Under the pieces are notes generated by a model, which saw only the letters and a program-made list of their open reading frames with translations, ran no database searches and was not told the DNA's origin. Position numbers and translations under genes: made by a program. A stretch of DNA of 64,000 nucleotides from positions 62,001 through 126,000 of the forward strand of contig NZ_FOWE01000003.1 in the NCBI RefSeq assembly GCF_900115395.1, given 5' to 3'. This stretch comes from Geodermatophilus obscurus. Its GTDB lineage: Bacteria; Actinomycetota; Actinomycetes; Mycobacteriales; Geodermatophilaceae. Shown piece by piece: positions 12,012-19,877 of the stretch. The first letter of the stretch is position 1, and every line of letters starts with the position of its first letter.

Positions 12012-12767
12012 TCAGCCCTCCTGCCGGGCGGCGTTGGCCTGGACGGCCGTGCTCACCCACTGCGCCAGGCCGGGCGCGACCCCCTCGTAGGTCGCGGTGA
12101 ACCGCTCGTCCTCCACGTACATCCGCCCCAGCGCCGCGTGCATCTGCGGCGGGCAGTCGTAGAAGGTGCCGGTGATCTGCTGCCGGTGCTCCTCGGCGAG
12201 GTCCATGGCCGGCGGGGAGTCGGGCGCGACGCCGGACCGCAGCGCGTCGGCCATCCGCCGCACCAGGTCCTCGCCCTCGGCCTTGATCCGGACCCAGTCC
12301 TCCTTCGTGTAGGCCGCGGCCCGCCGCTTCGACTGCGCGTAGGCGTCGGTGTCGCCCCAGCGCTCCTGCACCTCGACCTCGTACCGCTCGGGGTCGTGCT
12401 CGCCGAACACCTCGAACCTCTCCTCGGGGGTCAGTGCGATCCCCATCGATCTCGCCTCCATCTCCTTCTCGACGGCCGCGACCATCGCCTGCGTGCGCTC
12501 CAGCCGGTCCCGCAGCAGCCGGTGCTGCCGGCGCAGGTGCTCGGCGGGGTCGGCGGACGGGTCGTCCAGCAGGCTCGCGACCTCCTCGAGGGGGAACCCG
12601 AGCTCGCGGTAGAGCAGCACCTGGTGCAGCCGGTCCAGGTCCGCCGCCGAGTACCGGCGGTAGCCGGCCCCGGTGCGGCCCGACGGCGACAGCAGGCCGA
12701 TGCGGTCGTAGTGGTGCAGCGTGCGCACCGTGACCCCGGCCAGCGCGGCCACCTCTCCCACGTTCAC
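12012..12767 (-). CDS. MerR-family regulator with TipAS ligand-binding domain
   Basis: This 251-residue regulator matches the TipAL architecture. The N-terminal MerR winged helix reads VGEVAALAGVTVRTLHHYD, with RIGLLSPSGRTGAGYRRYS and the dimerisation coiled coil following to about residue 115. The C-terminal TipAS domain (about 130-251) contains YTKEDWVRIKAEGEDL and the helix bundle that in TipA binds thiopeptide antibiotics. GTG start with GGAGGG upstream. A palindrome sits in an over-long promoter spacer just upstream, as expected for MerR autoregulation. It probably activates itself and perhaps the divergent dehalogenase gene. The ligand is unknown. Confidence 0.9.
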   Translation of the reverse strand: MNVGEVAALAGVTVRTLHHYDRIGLLSPSGRTGAGYRRYSAADLDRLHQVLLYRELGFPLEEVASLLDDPSADPAEHLRRQHRLLRDRLERTQAMVAAVEKEMEARSMGIALTPEERFEVFGEHDPERYEVEVQERWGDTDAYAQSKRRAAAYTKEDWVRIKAEGEDLVRRMADALRSGVAPDSPPAMDLAEEHRQQITGTFYDCPPQMHAALGRMYVEDERFTATYEGVAPGLAQWVSTAVQANAARQEG

Positions 12768-12794
12768 GCGGGTCCCTCCTCCCTGACGACGACG

Positions 12795-12825
12795 AGTGCA
12801 CAGCCTGACGCTGCGTCAGGGTCAA
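12795..12825 (-). promoter_or_regulatory. MerR-type promoter and operator of the TipA-like gene
   Basis: On the minus strand, TTGACC (12825-12820) and TGCACT (12800-12795) are separated by 19 bases, the stretched spacing of MerR promoters. The spacer holds the perfect palindrome CCTGACGC-T-GCGTCAGG on the plus strand (12804-12820). The start codon of the regulator is 28 bases downstream. Confidence 0.7.
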
Positions 12826-12867
12826 GAGCGTTAGCGGCGTGGCGGCTGCTGGGCGAGGATCGCGCCC

Positions 12868-13767
12868 ATGACCGCCCAGCCGGACGACGCCGTCTCGCCC
12901 GTGGACCCCTTCCCCCGGAAGCGCGTGCCGGTGCTGGGCACCGAGATGGCCTACGTCGACGTCGGCGAGGGGGATCCGGTCGTCTTCCTGCACGGCAACC
13001 CGACGTCGTCCTACCTGTGGCGCAACGTCATCCCGCACGTGCAGCACCTGGGCCGCTGCATCGCGCCGGACCTGGTCGGCATGGGGGAGTCGGGCAAGCT
13101 GCCCGACCCGCAGCGGGGCACCTACTCGTTCACCACCCACGCCGAGCACCTGGCCGCCTTCCTCGACGTGGTCGGCGTGCACCGGCGGGTGACGTTCGTG
13201 CTGCACGACTGGGGGTCGGCGCTGGGCTTCGACTGGGCCCGGGCGCACCCCGAGGCCGTCCGCGGGCTGGCCTTCACCGAGGCGATCGTCACCCCGATGA
13301 ACTGGGCCGACTGGCCGGCCGACGCGCGGAGGATCTTCCGCAGCATGCGCGGTGACGACGGCGAGCGACGGGTGCTGGAGGAGAACGTCTTCGTCGAGCG
13401 CATCCTCCCGGCGTCGACCCTGCGCGGGCTCACACCCGAGGCCCACGAGCGCTACCGGACGCCCTTCCGCACGCCGGAGGACCGCTGGCCCACGCTGGAG
13501 TGGCCGCGGCAGATCCCGCTGGAGAACGTGCCGCCGAAGGTCCGCGACGTCGTCTCCCGCTACGGGTACTGGCTGCGCACCAGCGCCGTCCCGAAGTTGT
13601 TCGTCAACGCCGAGCCGGGGTCGATCCTGGTGGGCCGGCAGCGGTCGCTGGTGCGCAAGTGGCCGTCGGTCACCGAGGTGACGGTGCCGGGCGCGCACTT
13701 CGTCCCCGAGGACTCGCCGCACGCGATCGGCCGGGCGCTGGCCGACTGGATCCCGACGCTGCCCTAG
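12868..13767 (+). CDS. Haloalkane dehalogenase (HLD-II type)
   Basis: This 299-residue alpha/beta hydrolase should hydrolyse carbon-halogen bonds to an alcohol and halide. The signature residues of the DhaA/LinB subfamily are present: N44 in HGNPTSSYLWRN and W115 as the halide-binding pair, D114 (LHDWGSALGF) as nucleophile, E138 (FTEAIVTPMNW) as the catalytic acid and H277 (GAHFVPEDSPHAIG) as base. The strongly conserved PKLFVNAEPGS block is also there. ATG start, divergent from the MerR gene over a 100-base gap containing its operator. Its TAG interlocks with the TAG of the convergent AraC gene in the shared tetramer CTAG. Natural substrate unknown. Confidence 0.93.
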   Translation: MTAQPDDAVSPVDPFPRKRVPVLGTEMAYVDVGEGDPVVFLHGNPTSSYLWRNVIPHVQHLGRCIAPDLVGMGESGKLPDPQRGTYSFTTHAEHLAAFLDVVGVHRRVTFVLHDWGSALGFDWARAHPEAVRGLAFTEAIVTPMNWADWPADARRIFRSMRGDDGERRVLEENVFVERILPASTLRGLTPEAHERYRTPFRTPEDRWPTLEWPRQIPLENVPPKVRDVVSRYGYWLRTSAVPKLFVNAEPGSILVGRQRSLVRKWPSVTEVTVPGAHFVPEDSPHAIGRALADWIPTLP

Positions 13768-14618
13768 CCCCCGGCCCGGGCGCGGGCGAGGTAGGCCGAC
13801 GGCGTCACGCCCACGACGGCGCGGAAGTCGCGGCTGAAGTGCGCCTGATCGAACCAGCCGAGCTCCGCGGCCAGCGCGGCGAGGTCGTCGACCGTCCCGG
13901 CGTCGATGGCGGCCGCGGCGTCCTGCAGCCGGTAGCGCGCCAGCACGGCCTTGGGCGAGGCGCCGACGAGACCGGCGAACAGCCGCTGCAGGGACCGCAC
14001 GCCCACGCCGGCCAGCGCGGCGACCTGGTCGACCCGCACCAGCTCGCGGTCCTCGGCCATCCGCCCGAGCAGCTGCTGCAGGTCGCGGTAGGCCACCGTC
14101 GGCTCGGGGGCCAGCGGGGCGAGGGCGGCGTCGAGGACGGCGGCCCGGGCGTCGTCGTCCTCCTCGGCGAGGACGGCGTGCAGCAGGACCGCGGCGTCGA
14201 GGCCGGGGAGGTGCCCGCCCAGCGGGACGACGGCGCCGCGACCCGGCGGCCGGCCACCCATCGCGACCCATCCGCCGGGGCGGAACTTCGCCGCCGTCAC
14301 CCGGCCGGTACCGGTCAGGTCGACGACGAACCGCCGTGGGACGACGCCGTGCAGCAGGACCGCCGGCAGCTCGGCGCCGAACCGCGGCTCGCTGCCCGTC
14401 TCGACCGACAGGTTCACGCTCGGGTGGCTGAGCACCTCGGAACGGAACGGCGGCTGCCCGGTGCGGTCCCACCGCACCGACCAGTACCGCTCGACGAACG
14501 GCTCGAGCGCGGGGCTGACCGGGGCGTCGCGCCGCAGGCCGGCCACCCGCGCGGTCTCGCCCGGCCGCAGCACGCCGCGCGTCGTCACGGGAGCTGTCGC
14601 GTTCCTCCAAGACGCCAC
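13764..14618 (-). CDS. AraC-family transcriptional regulator
   Basis: This 284-residue regulator has an N-terminal effector region containing PSVNLSVETG and FRPGGWVAMGG, as in the DUF6597/AraC group. The C-terminal double helix-turn-helix includes VDQVAALAGVGVRSLQRLFAGLVGASP and LAALAAELGWFDQAHFSRDF, ending VVGVTPSAYLARA. GTG at 14618 is used here; a second in-frame GTG about 33 bases inside (VTTRGVLRPGE) is possible. It is divergent from the VOC gene with only 27 bases between the starts, so it may control that gene. Convergent with the dehalogenase, sharing four bases. Confidence 0.85.
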   Translation of the reverse strand: MASWRNATAPVTTRGVLRPGETARVAGLRRDAPVSPALEPFVERYWSVRWDRTGQPPFRSEVLSHPSVNLSVETGSEPRFGAELPAVLLHGVVPRRFVVDLTGTGRVTAAKFRPGGWVAMGGRPPGRGAVVPLGGHLPGLDAAVLLHAVLAEEDDDARAAVLDAALAPLAPEPTVAYRDLQQLLGRMAEDRELVRVDQVAALAGVGVRSLQRLFAGLVGASPKAVLARYRLQDAAAAIDAGTVDDLAALAAELGWFDQAHFSRDFRAVVGVTPSAYLARARAGG

Positions 14619-14645
14619 GGCCGGAGCCTAGGCAGGGTGGGGGAC

Positions 14646-15131
14646 ATGGCGATCACCGACGGCCGGCCCGACGGCTACACGACCCTGACCCCGTTCCTCG
14701 TCTGCTCGCCCGCGGCCGAGGCCATCCGGTTCTACGAGGAGGTGTTCGGCGCGACGACGGTCAGCCGGATGGACGCCCCCGACGGCACCGTGGCGCACGC
14801 GGAGCTGCAGTTCCCCGCCGGCCGGCTGCAGCTCGGTGACCCGAACCCGCAGTACGGGCTGGTCGCGCCGACCGGGCAGGCCGAGGACCGGGTGAGCGGC
14901 TCGACCTGCATCTACGTGGCCGACGTCGACGCGGTGTTCGCCGCCGCCGTCGAGCGGGGTGCCGCGGTGCGCGAGAAGCCGGCCACCTTCGTCACCGGCG
15001 ACCGGTTCGCCTCCGTCTACGACCCGTTCGGGCACCGCTGGGCGATCATGACCCGCGTCGAGGACGTCAGCCCCGAGGAGGCCGAGCGCCGCCTGTCGGA
15101 GTGGGCGGCCTCCGGCGGGCTGGAGGCGTAG
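14646..15131 (+). CDS. VOC-family protein (glyoxalase/PhnB-like)
   Basis: This 161-residue protein has paired beta-alpha-beta-beta-beta modules. The first is TLTPFLVCSPAAEAIRFYEE with an FGA turn; the second is TCIYVADVDAVFAAAVERGA, ending VYDPFGHRWAIMTRVEDV. The conserved DPFGHRW block is typical of PhnB-like proteins. Possible metal ligands (H46, E70-equivalent, H/E near the end) are not all certain. ATG start preceded by GGTGGGGGAC. It sits at the left edge of the low-GC islet and opposite an AraC regulator. The reaction cannot be predicted. Confidence 0.82.
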   Translation: MAITDGRPDGYTTLTPFLVCSPAAEAIRFYEEVFGATTVSRMDAPDGTVAHAELQFPAGRLQLGDPNPQYGLVAPTGQAEDRVSGSTCIYVADVDAVFAAAVERGAAVREKPATFVTGDRFASVYDPFGHRWAIMTRVEDVSPEEAERRLSEWAASGGLEA

Positions 15132-15154
15132 GCCCGGTCCTGCCGCTCCGCGTG

Positions 15155-16395
15155 CCGTCACCGTGTCACTTGAGGCGGCCTCGAGGACACCGAAGGTCGG
15201 GAGGCCGTTGGGTCGCAGAGGCGACTGAAGGTAGGCCGTCAAGCGCCAAGTCGGGCTCTTGGTGAGGGCCTCAAAGCGTCCGATCGTCATGAATGTCCCG
15301 AAAGCAGCGGGCGCATCCTGGTATTGGCCCTTTGCGCCATCAGTCCAGCTTGGCGTTACAACTCGTCACTGCGGCCCCGAAATCACTGCATGAGCTTCTT
15401 GATCGCTTTGCCTAGGGGAACATGGGCACCCTTCGCCGCCAGAACGGGCTGAAACAGCAACTGGCGCACCTCCTCTTCGACCACCAACTTGTCATCGGTC
15501 AGCTCGGGTAGCTTGATCGGCACGTACCAGCCAACGATGTACAGGGCGCCGTGGTGCTCGAAGCGGGTCTTGTAGGTGAGTATTGGGAACAGTTCGTCGT
15601 CGACGTAGGAGTCGGGTAGTTCGACCTGACGCGAGCGGCCGTTCTGGAGCGCCGCCTCGTCCCCATGTCGATGATCAGCCTTGATTATGGAGCGCCGGTC
15701 CGACGGGATGGGGGTCGTCTCGTCCGCCTCCTGGAAGCGGTCCAGTTGTCGGCTCCAGATCAGGTCGCTGAACTTCCGCTTGTGCCCGTCATCGGCCGGG
15801 TCGACCCGCTTGATGAAGGCCGGAGGCATGCCGACGTAGAAGGCCTTGAAAAGGAAGGCCGGATCCAAGGTCTCTGGCGGCAAATCTACGCCGGGACCGT
15901 GATACTCCAATCCGCTCTGCAGCCCTCGAAAGCTGCGAAGTGAGCGCCTTGCCTCCAGCAGTGGGCCGACGATCCCGACAAGACACAGTACAAGTCCTAC
16001 ACCAGCGGTCGGCCATTGAGACCCTTGCGTGATGAGCTCAAGATGCCCAATCTTGCGTATGAACGCGGCCACCACAATGAGTAGGCCGACGGCGAGTACC
16101 GCTGCATAAGGACTCTTCTGCACCGTCCCGACGACGGAGCGTAGCTGCCCGGCCCATCCTCTACCGTCTTCACTGGGCGCATGGTTCTCGGCCGTCTTCG
16201 CGTTCGCGGGACCGGGCTTACCGGCTCCCTCCGCCGGACCGGCATCAAGCTCGCACACAGCGTGGCCCTGCCTGCATGCGTGGCACAAGGGCGATCTGCG
16301 GCGCCTCGAAGCGCGACCACCGAGCCCCCAACTGGCCACGTTGAGCCCATGCGGGGTAGCGCACCTCTCGGTGTCTCTCAGTGGGCCGCTCAGGG
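15155..16395. other. Low-GC foreign islet interrupting a diguanylate cyclase gene
   Basis: Counted 60-base lines here have 53% (from 16021) and 60% (from 15841) GC, against more than 70% outside. The islet starts just after the VOC stop and ends inside the GGDEF coding sequence near 16395. It carries one minus-strand membrane-protein gene. From about 15150 to 15290 the minus strand also holds an open stretch starting MTIGRFEALTKSPTW that continues senselessly into the antisense of the VOC gene, so it may be another truncated gene. No integrase, transposase, tRNA or convincing terminal repeat was seen. Acquired by transfer or left after a deletion. Confidence 0.7.
15383..16258 (-). CDS. Hypothetical two-helix membrane protein in low-GC islet
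   Basis: I do not recognise this gene. From a tentative GTG at 16256-16258 it encodes 291 residues. A hydrophilic N-terminus leads to two adjacent membrane helices (YAAVLAVGLLIVVAAFI and AGVGLVLCLVGIVGPLL, roughly residues 50-66 and 85-101). A soluble C-terminal domain of about 190 residues follows, containing FIKRVDPADDGHKRKFSDLI, YKTRFEHHGALYIVGWYVP and VEEEVRQLLFQP, and ending KKLMQ. Another in-frame GTG at 16121-16123 (VQKSPYAAV) is an equally possible start. Base and codon use differ strongly from all neighbours, so it was acquired. It has no partner gene in the islet. Confidence 0.6.
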   Translation of the reverse strand: MCELDAGPAEGAGKPGPANAKTAENHAPSEDGRGWAGQLRSVVGTVQKSPYAAVLAVGLLIVVAAFIRKIGHLELITQGSQWPTAGVGLVLCLVGIVGPLLEARRSLRSFRGLQSGLEYHGPGVDLPPETLDPAFLFKAFYVGMPPAFIKRVDPADDGHKRKFSDLIWSRQLDRFQEADETTPIPSDRRSIIKADHRHGDEAALQNGRSRQVELPDSYVDDELFPILTYKTRFEHHGALYIVGWYVPIKLPELTDDKLVVEEEVRQLLFQPVLAAKGAHVPLGKAIKKLMQ

Positions 16396-17600
16396 GCGGC
16401 GGCCGCGATCCGGGCGACCAGCTGCCGCGCGGCCGTCTCGGTGGCCGTGCCCGGGCACAGGACGACGAACTCGTCCCCGCCGATGCGCGCCACGGTGTCA
16501 CCGGGGCGCACCGAGGCCGACAGCGCGGCGGCCATCCGGCGCAGGGCGGCGTCACCGGCGGCGTGCCCGAGGCTGTCGTTGACGGCCTTGAAGCCGTCGA
16601 GGTCGCAGTAGAGCAGCGCCGTCGGCAGTCCCGCGCGCTCCTGCACCCGCAGCGCCTGCTCGACGCGGTCGAGGAGCAGCGCCCGGTTGGGCAGGCCGGT
16701 GAGCGGGTCGTGCAGGGCCGCCTCGCGCAGCCGCGCCTCCAGCTCGCACCGGGCGGTGACGTCCATGAGCGCCACGACGCCACCGGTCACCCGGCCGGCG
16801 TCGTCGACCACCTGGCTCCCCGAGGCGTGCACCAGCCGCCGCGGGGCGCCGGGCCGGCGGATCACCACCTCGGCGTCCACCACCCGGCCCTCCGCGAGCA
16901 CCCGCGCGAGGGGGAGGTCCGGCATGGGGATCGGGGCGCCGTCGGGGGTCTCGAGGCCGTACCTCCCCGCGGAGGCGGGGGACAGCCGCTCGTCCTCGAC
17001 GGGCTGCTGCTCGCCGAGGCCGTGCCAGCCGCGGGCCACCCGGTTGACGGTGGTGATCCGGCCGCCGGCGTCGGCGGCGACGACCCCGACCGGCAGCGCG
17101 TCGAGCAGCGCCCGCGTGAAGGCCTCGGAGCGGGCGGCGTGCGCGGCGGCGGCCTCGGCCTGGTCCTGCGCGGCCGCGCTGGCCGCGGCGAGCTCGGCGA
17201 GCTCACGGGCCTGCCGGCGGCGCTGGAACAGGGCGACGACGACGGCGGCCAGGTCGGCCAGCCGGTCCTCGGTCCCCGGTGGGAACCGGTGCGGCTCGGT
17301 GTCGAAGGCGCACAGCGTGCCGACGGTGCGGCCGTCGACCACGAGGGGGGTGCTGGCGTAGGCCCGCACCCGGGCCCGCCGGCCGTCCACCCAGGGGTTG
17401 TCGGCCCAGGCGGCGTCGGTGGCGAGGTCGTCGTGGGCCAGCGTGCGGGGCCCCGCGGCGTTCACCGTGGCGCAGAGTGACTCCTCGAGCGGCGTCGAGG
17501 AGCCGCAGAAGCCGTGCGTGACCGCCTGGTGCTGCCACTCGGCGTCGAACAGGTTGACCGTCGCGGTGGGCACCCCGGTCAGCGCCGCCGCCACCCGCAC
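16245..17600 (-). pseudogene. GAF-PAS-GGDEF diguanylate cyclase, 3'-truncated
   Basis: A GAF domain (about residues 1-125, TVNLFDAEWQHQAVTHGFCG), a coiled linker, a PAS domain (about 165-280) and a GGDEF domain are visible. GGDEF begins DPLTGLPNRALLLDR, has the metal-binding DLDGFKAVNDSLGH, an I-site RPGD and an intact GGDEF motif, then LVARIAAAAPE. Directly after this, near 16395, the family sequence stops. The final SIGVA strand and AD..LYRAK helix (about 50 residues) are replaced by unrelated low-GC sequence to a stop at 16245. It is therefore probably inactive. The 5' end is also unclear: coding-like sequence continues upstream of the GTG at 17600 with no ATG or GTG. Confidence 0.8.
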
Positions 17601-17760
17601 GACGGCGGCGAGCTCGGCGTCCTCGGCGAGCCGCTCGACCTCGAGGTCCGGGGGGAGGTGCGCAGCGGCCCGCTGTCCGAGCCGCGTGACGACGGTTATG
17701 GCTCCGGGATCGGCCGGCTCCGGGAGGTCCTCCAGGTCCGGGGCGCGTGACCTCCTCCGA

Positions 17761-18360
17761 TCAGGTGAGCGCCCGCACCGTCTCCACGGCGGCGACCACG
17801 GCGAAGACGACGAACAGCACCGCGGCGGCGCGGCGGATGAGCGCCACGGGCAGCCGGTCGGCCAGCGTCCTGCCCAGGAACACCGCGAGTGCGGAGACGG
17901 TCAGCAGCGCGGCCCAGGCGCCGACGAACACCGACAGCGGCGCGTCGAGGCGGGCGGCCAGCCCCGCGGTCGCCAGCTGGGAGAGGTCGCCCCACTCCGC
18001 GGCGAACAGCACCCCGAAGGACACCGCGGCCGCCCGCAGGAACGACGTCGGCTCGCGCGTCTCCGCGGCCTCCCCGCCGTCCTCCGGGCCCTCGCCGGCG
18101 CTGCGCCACAGCAGCACCGCGCCGACGAGGAACAGCACCGCCACGACGCCGCTGACCAGCGCCTGCGGGAGCAGCGACAGCAGGCTCCCGGCGGTGACGG
18201 CGATGGCCACCTGCAGGCCGAACGCGGTGCCGACGCCGAGGAAGACCGGCAGCGGCGGGAACCGGGTGGCCAGCACCAGGCTGGCGAACAGGGTCTTGTC
18301 CGGCAGCTCCACCGGCAGGACGAGGAGGAACGCCGTCGCGACGACGGACAGGACGACCAC
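17761..18360 (-). CDS. UPF0016/GDT1-family divalent cation (Mn2+) exporter
   Basis: This is a 199-residue membrane protein with six helices in two inverted halves. Each half carries the family's E-x-(G/P)-D motif: ELPDKTLFASLVLATRF near the start and EWGDLSQLATAGLAARL in the second half. Known members (yeast GDT1, TMEM165, cyanobacterial MNX, bacterial MneA) move Mn2+ or Ca2+. The acidic cytoplasmic loop EGPEDGGEAAE joins the halves. GTG at 18358-18360 is chosen because it places the first helix at the N-terminus. A yybP-ykoY Mn2+ riboswitch directly upstream supports a role in manganese efflux. Confidence 0.9.
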   Translation of the reverse strand: MVVLSVVATAFLLVLPVELPDKTLFASLVLATRFPPLPVFLGVGTAFGLQVAIAVTAGSLLSLLPQALVSGVVAVLFLVGAVLLWRSAGEGPEDGGEAAETREPTSFLRAAAVSFGVLFAAEWGDLSQLATAGLAARLDAPLSVFVGAWAALLTVSALAVFLGRTLADRLPVALIRRAAAVLFVVFAVVAAVETVRALT

Positions 18361-18435
18361 GGGCTGACCAACTTCCGCTCGGCACCGCCGGGCGGGGGCG
18401 CACGCCTCCGACCGGCAGCGCGGACACCACTGCTC

Positions 18436-18552
18436 CGGTCGAAGGTCTCGCCCACCCGCGCCTGTGCACGGGCCCGCTGACCGGGCGGCCACCGTGGTGG
18501 GCGCCAGTGTGTCGACCAGCGGACGGGGGGCTACTCCCCTTCTCGGCCGCCC
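18436..18552 (-). promoter_or_regulatory. yybP-ykoY manganese riboswitch
   Basis: Reading the minus strand, the two invariant loop segments of this riboswitch are present in order. AAGGGGAGTAG (GGGGAGTAG at 18539-18531) comes first, and GGGCGAGACCTTC follows about 80 bases later (GGCGAGACC at 18452-18444). The bases between can form variable helices, and the flanks (CCGAGAAGG / CCTTCGACCGG) can close P1. About 80 bases of expression platform separate it from the exporter's GTG. In known examples Mn2+ binding turns the downstream gene on. Identification is by motif, not by covariance scoring. Confidence 0.85.
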
Positions 18553-18772
18553 ACCCTAGACGAGGGGCGCCGGGAAACCCGGTGCGTGCGGGTGTGGGCC
18601 CGGTTACCGTCCGGCCATGCCGTTCCGTTGACGCCCGTCGACCGCCCCGCTCCCGCAGGCCGCCCGGCCCCTCGCCCGCCTCGCCGTCGCCTGGACCGCC
18701 CTGTCCGGGCTCGCCCCGGTCTACCCGCTGTACGCGCTGTTCTTCCTCGACACGGGGCTGTCGCAGGCCGAG

Positions 18773-19789
18773 GTGTCGGCGCTGTTCGCGCTGTGGTCGG
18801 TGACCGGCCTGCTGGCCGAGGTCCCCACCGGCGTGCTCGCCGACCGCTGGTCGCGCCGCGGCGCGCTCGTCCTCGCCGGGGTGCTGGAGGCCGCCGGCTT
18901 CGTGCTCTGGACCGTGGCGCCGGGCCTGCCCGGGTTCGCCGCCGGCTTCGTCGTCTGGGGGATCGGCGGCGCGCTGGTCTCCGGCGCCGGGGAGGCGCTG
19001 GTCTACGACGGGCTCGCCGCCGTCGGCGCGGAGGGCTCCTACGTCCGCGTGCACGGCGCCACGACGGCGACCGAGCTGCTCGTGCAGGTGCCCACCGCAC
19101 TGCTCGCCGGGGTGCTGGTCGGCGCGGGTGGCTACGAGCTCGTCGGCTGGGCGAGCGTCGCGACCTGCCTCGCGGCCGCGGCGCTGGCCACTCGCTTCCC
19201 CGAGCCGCCGCGCACCGGGGACGACGACGAGCCGGACGTCCCGCTGCGCCGCGCGGTCAGCACTGCGCTGCGCCGGCCGGGACTGCGGTCGGCGGTGGTC
19301 GCCGTCGCGGTGCTCGGCGGGCTGGACGCCATCGAGGAGTACTTCCCGGTCATGGCCCGCGAGCAGGGCGTGGCGACCGGGCTGGTCCCGGCCGCCGTCC
19401 TCGTCGTCGCCCTGGCCGGCGCGGCGGGCGCGGCACTGGCCGGCCGGGCGGCGGGGCTGCCCGCGCGCGCGCTGCCGGGCCTGCTGCTGCTGTCCGGTGG
19501 GTTGCTGGCGGCCGGTGCGCTGTGGGGCCACCCGGCCGCCGTGGCCGCCGTCGCGGTGTCCTACGGGCTGTACCTGGCGGTCCTGGTGGTGGGGGAGGCC
19601 CGGCTGCAGGAGCGGGTGCCGGGCCCGGTGCGGGCGACGGTCACCTCCGTCGCCGGCCTGGGGATCGAGGCCGCCTCGCTGCTGGTCTTCGGCGCCTGGG
19701 CCCTCGGCGGTGCGCCCGCCGTCGCGGTGCTGTTCGCGGTCACCGCCCCGCTCGTCGCCCGCGGTCTGCGCCGGCCGGTGGTCACCTGA
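18773..19789 (+). CDS. MFS transporter with disrupted 5' end
   Basis: This is a major facilitator protein of about 12 helices. The motif-A loop between helices 2 and 3 is EVPTGVLADRWSRRGAL, and later helices include VVAVAVLGGLDAIEEYF. GTG 18773 (338 residues) is the first legal start, but it lies after the first helix. In-frame sequence upstream from 18632 still encodes typical helix 1 (WTALSGLAPVYPLYALFFLDTGLSQ in part). That stretch is preceded by ATG-CCG-TTC-CGT-TGA at 18617-18631, an in-frame stop at codon 5. So either the gene is inactivated by a nonsense codon, it uses a non-standard start, or the base is a sequencing error. Cargo unknown. Confidence 0.75.
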   Translation: MSALFALWSVTGLLAEVPTGVLADRWSRRGALVLAGVLEAAGFVLWTVAPGLPGFAAGFVVWGIGGALVSGAGEALVYDGLAAVGAEGSYVRVHGATTATELLVQVPTALLAGVLVGAGGYELVGWASVATCLAAAALATRFPEPPRTGDDDEPDVPLRRAVSTALRRPGLRSAVVAVAVLGGLDAIEEYFPVMAREQGVATGLVPAAVLVVALAGAAGAALAGRAAGLPARALPGLLLLSGGLLAAGALWGHPAAVAAVAVSYGLYLAVLVVGEARLQERVPGPVRATVTSVAGLGIEAASLLVFGAWALGGAPAVAVLFAVTAPLVARGLRRPVVT

Positions 19790-19811
19790 GGGCCGGGGGT
19801 CGGCCCTCCTC

Positions 19812-19877
19812 CGCCGAGATCGCGTGATCTCGCACGCCGGACGGGCCGTGCGCGTACGAGATCACGCGATCTCGGCG
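19812..19877. repeat. Inverted repeat with GAGATCGCGTGATCTC core
   Basis: Perfect 21-base arms (19812-19832 and 19857-19877) surround a 24-base loop. Each arm is itself nearly palindromic, and its core matches that of the 11.9 kb palindromes except one base. It lies at the convergent ends of the MFS and YczE genes, and the YczE stop (19862-19864) is inside the right arm. Confidence 0.8.

Noticed and set aside
15131..16400. Insertion-sequence identity for the low-GC islet
   Set aside because: No transposase, terminal inverted repeats or target duplication could be seen; the encoded protein has membrane helices.
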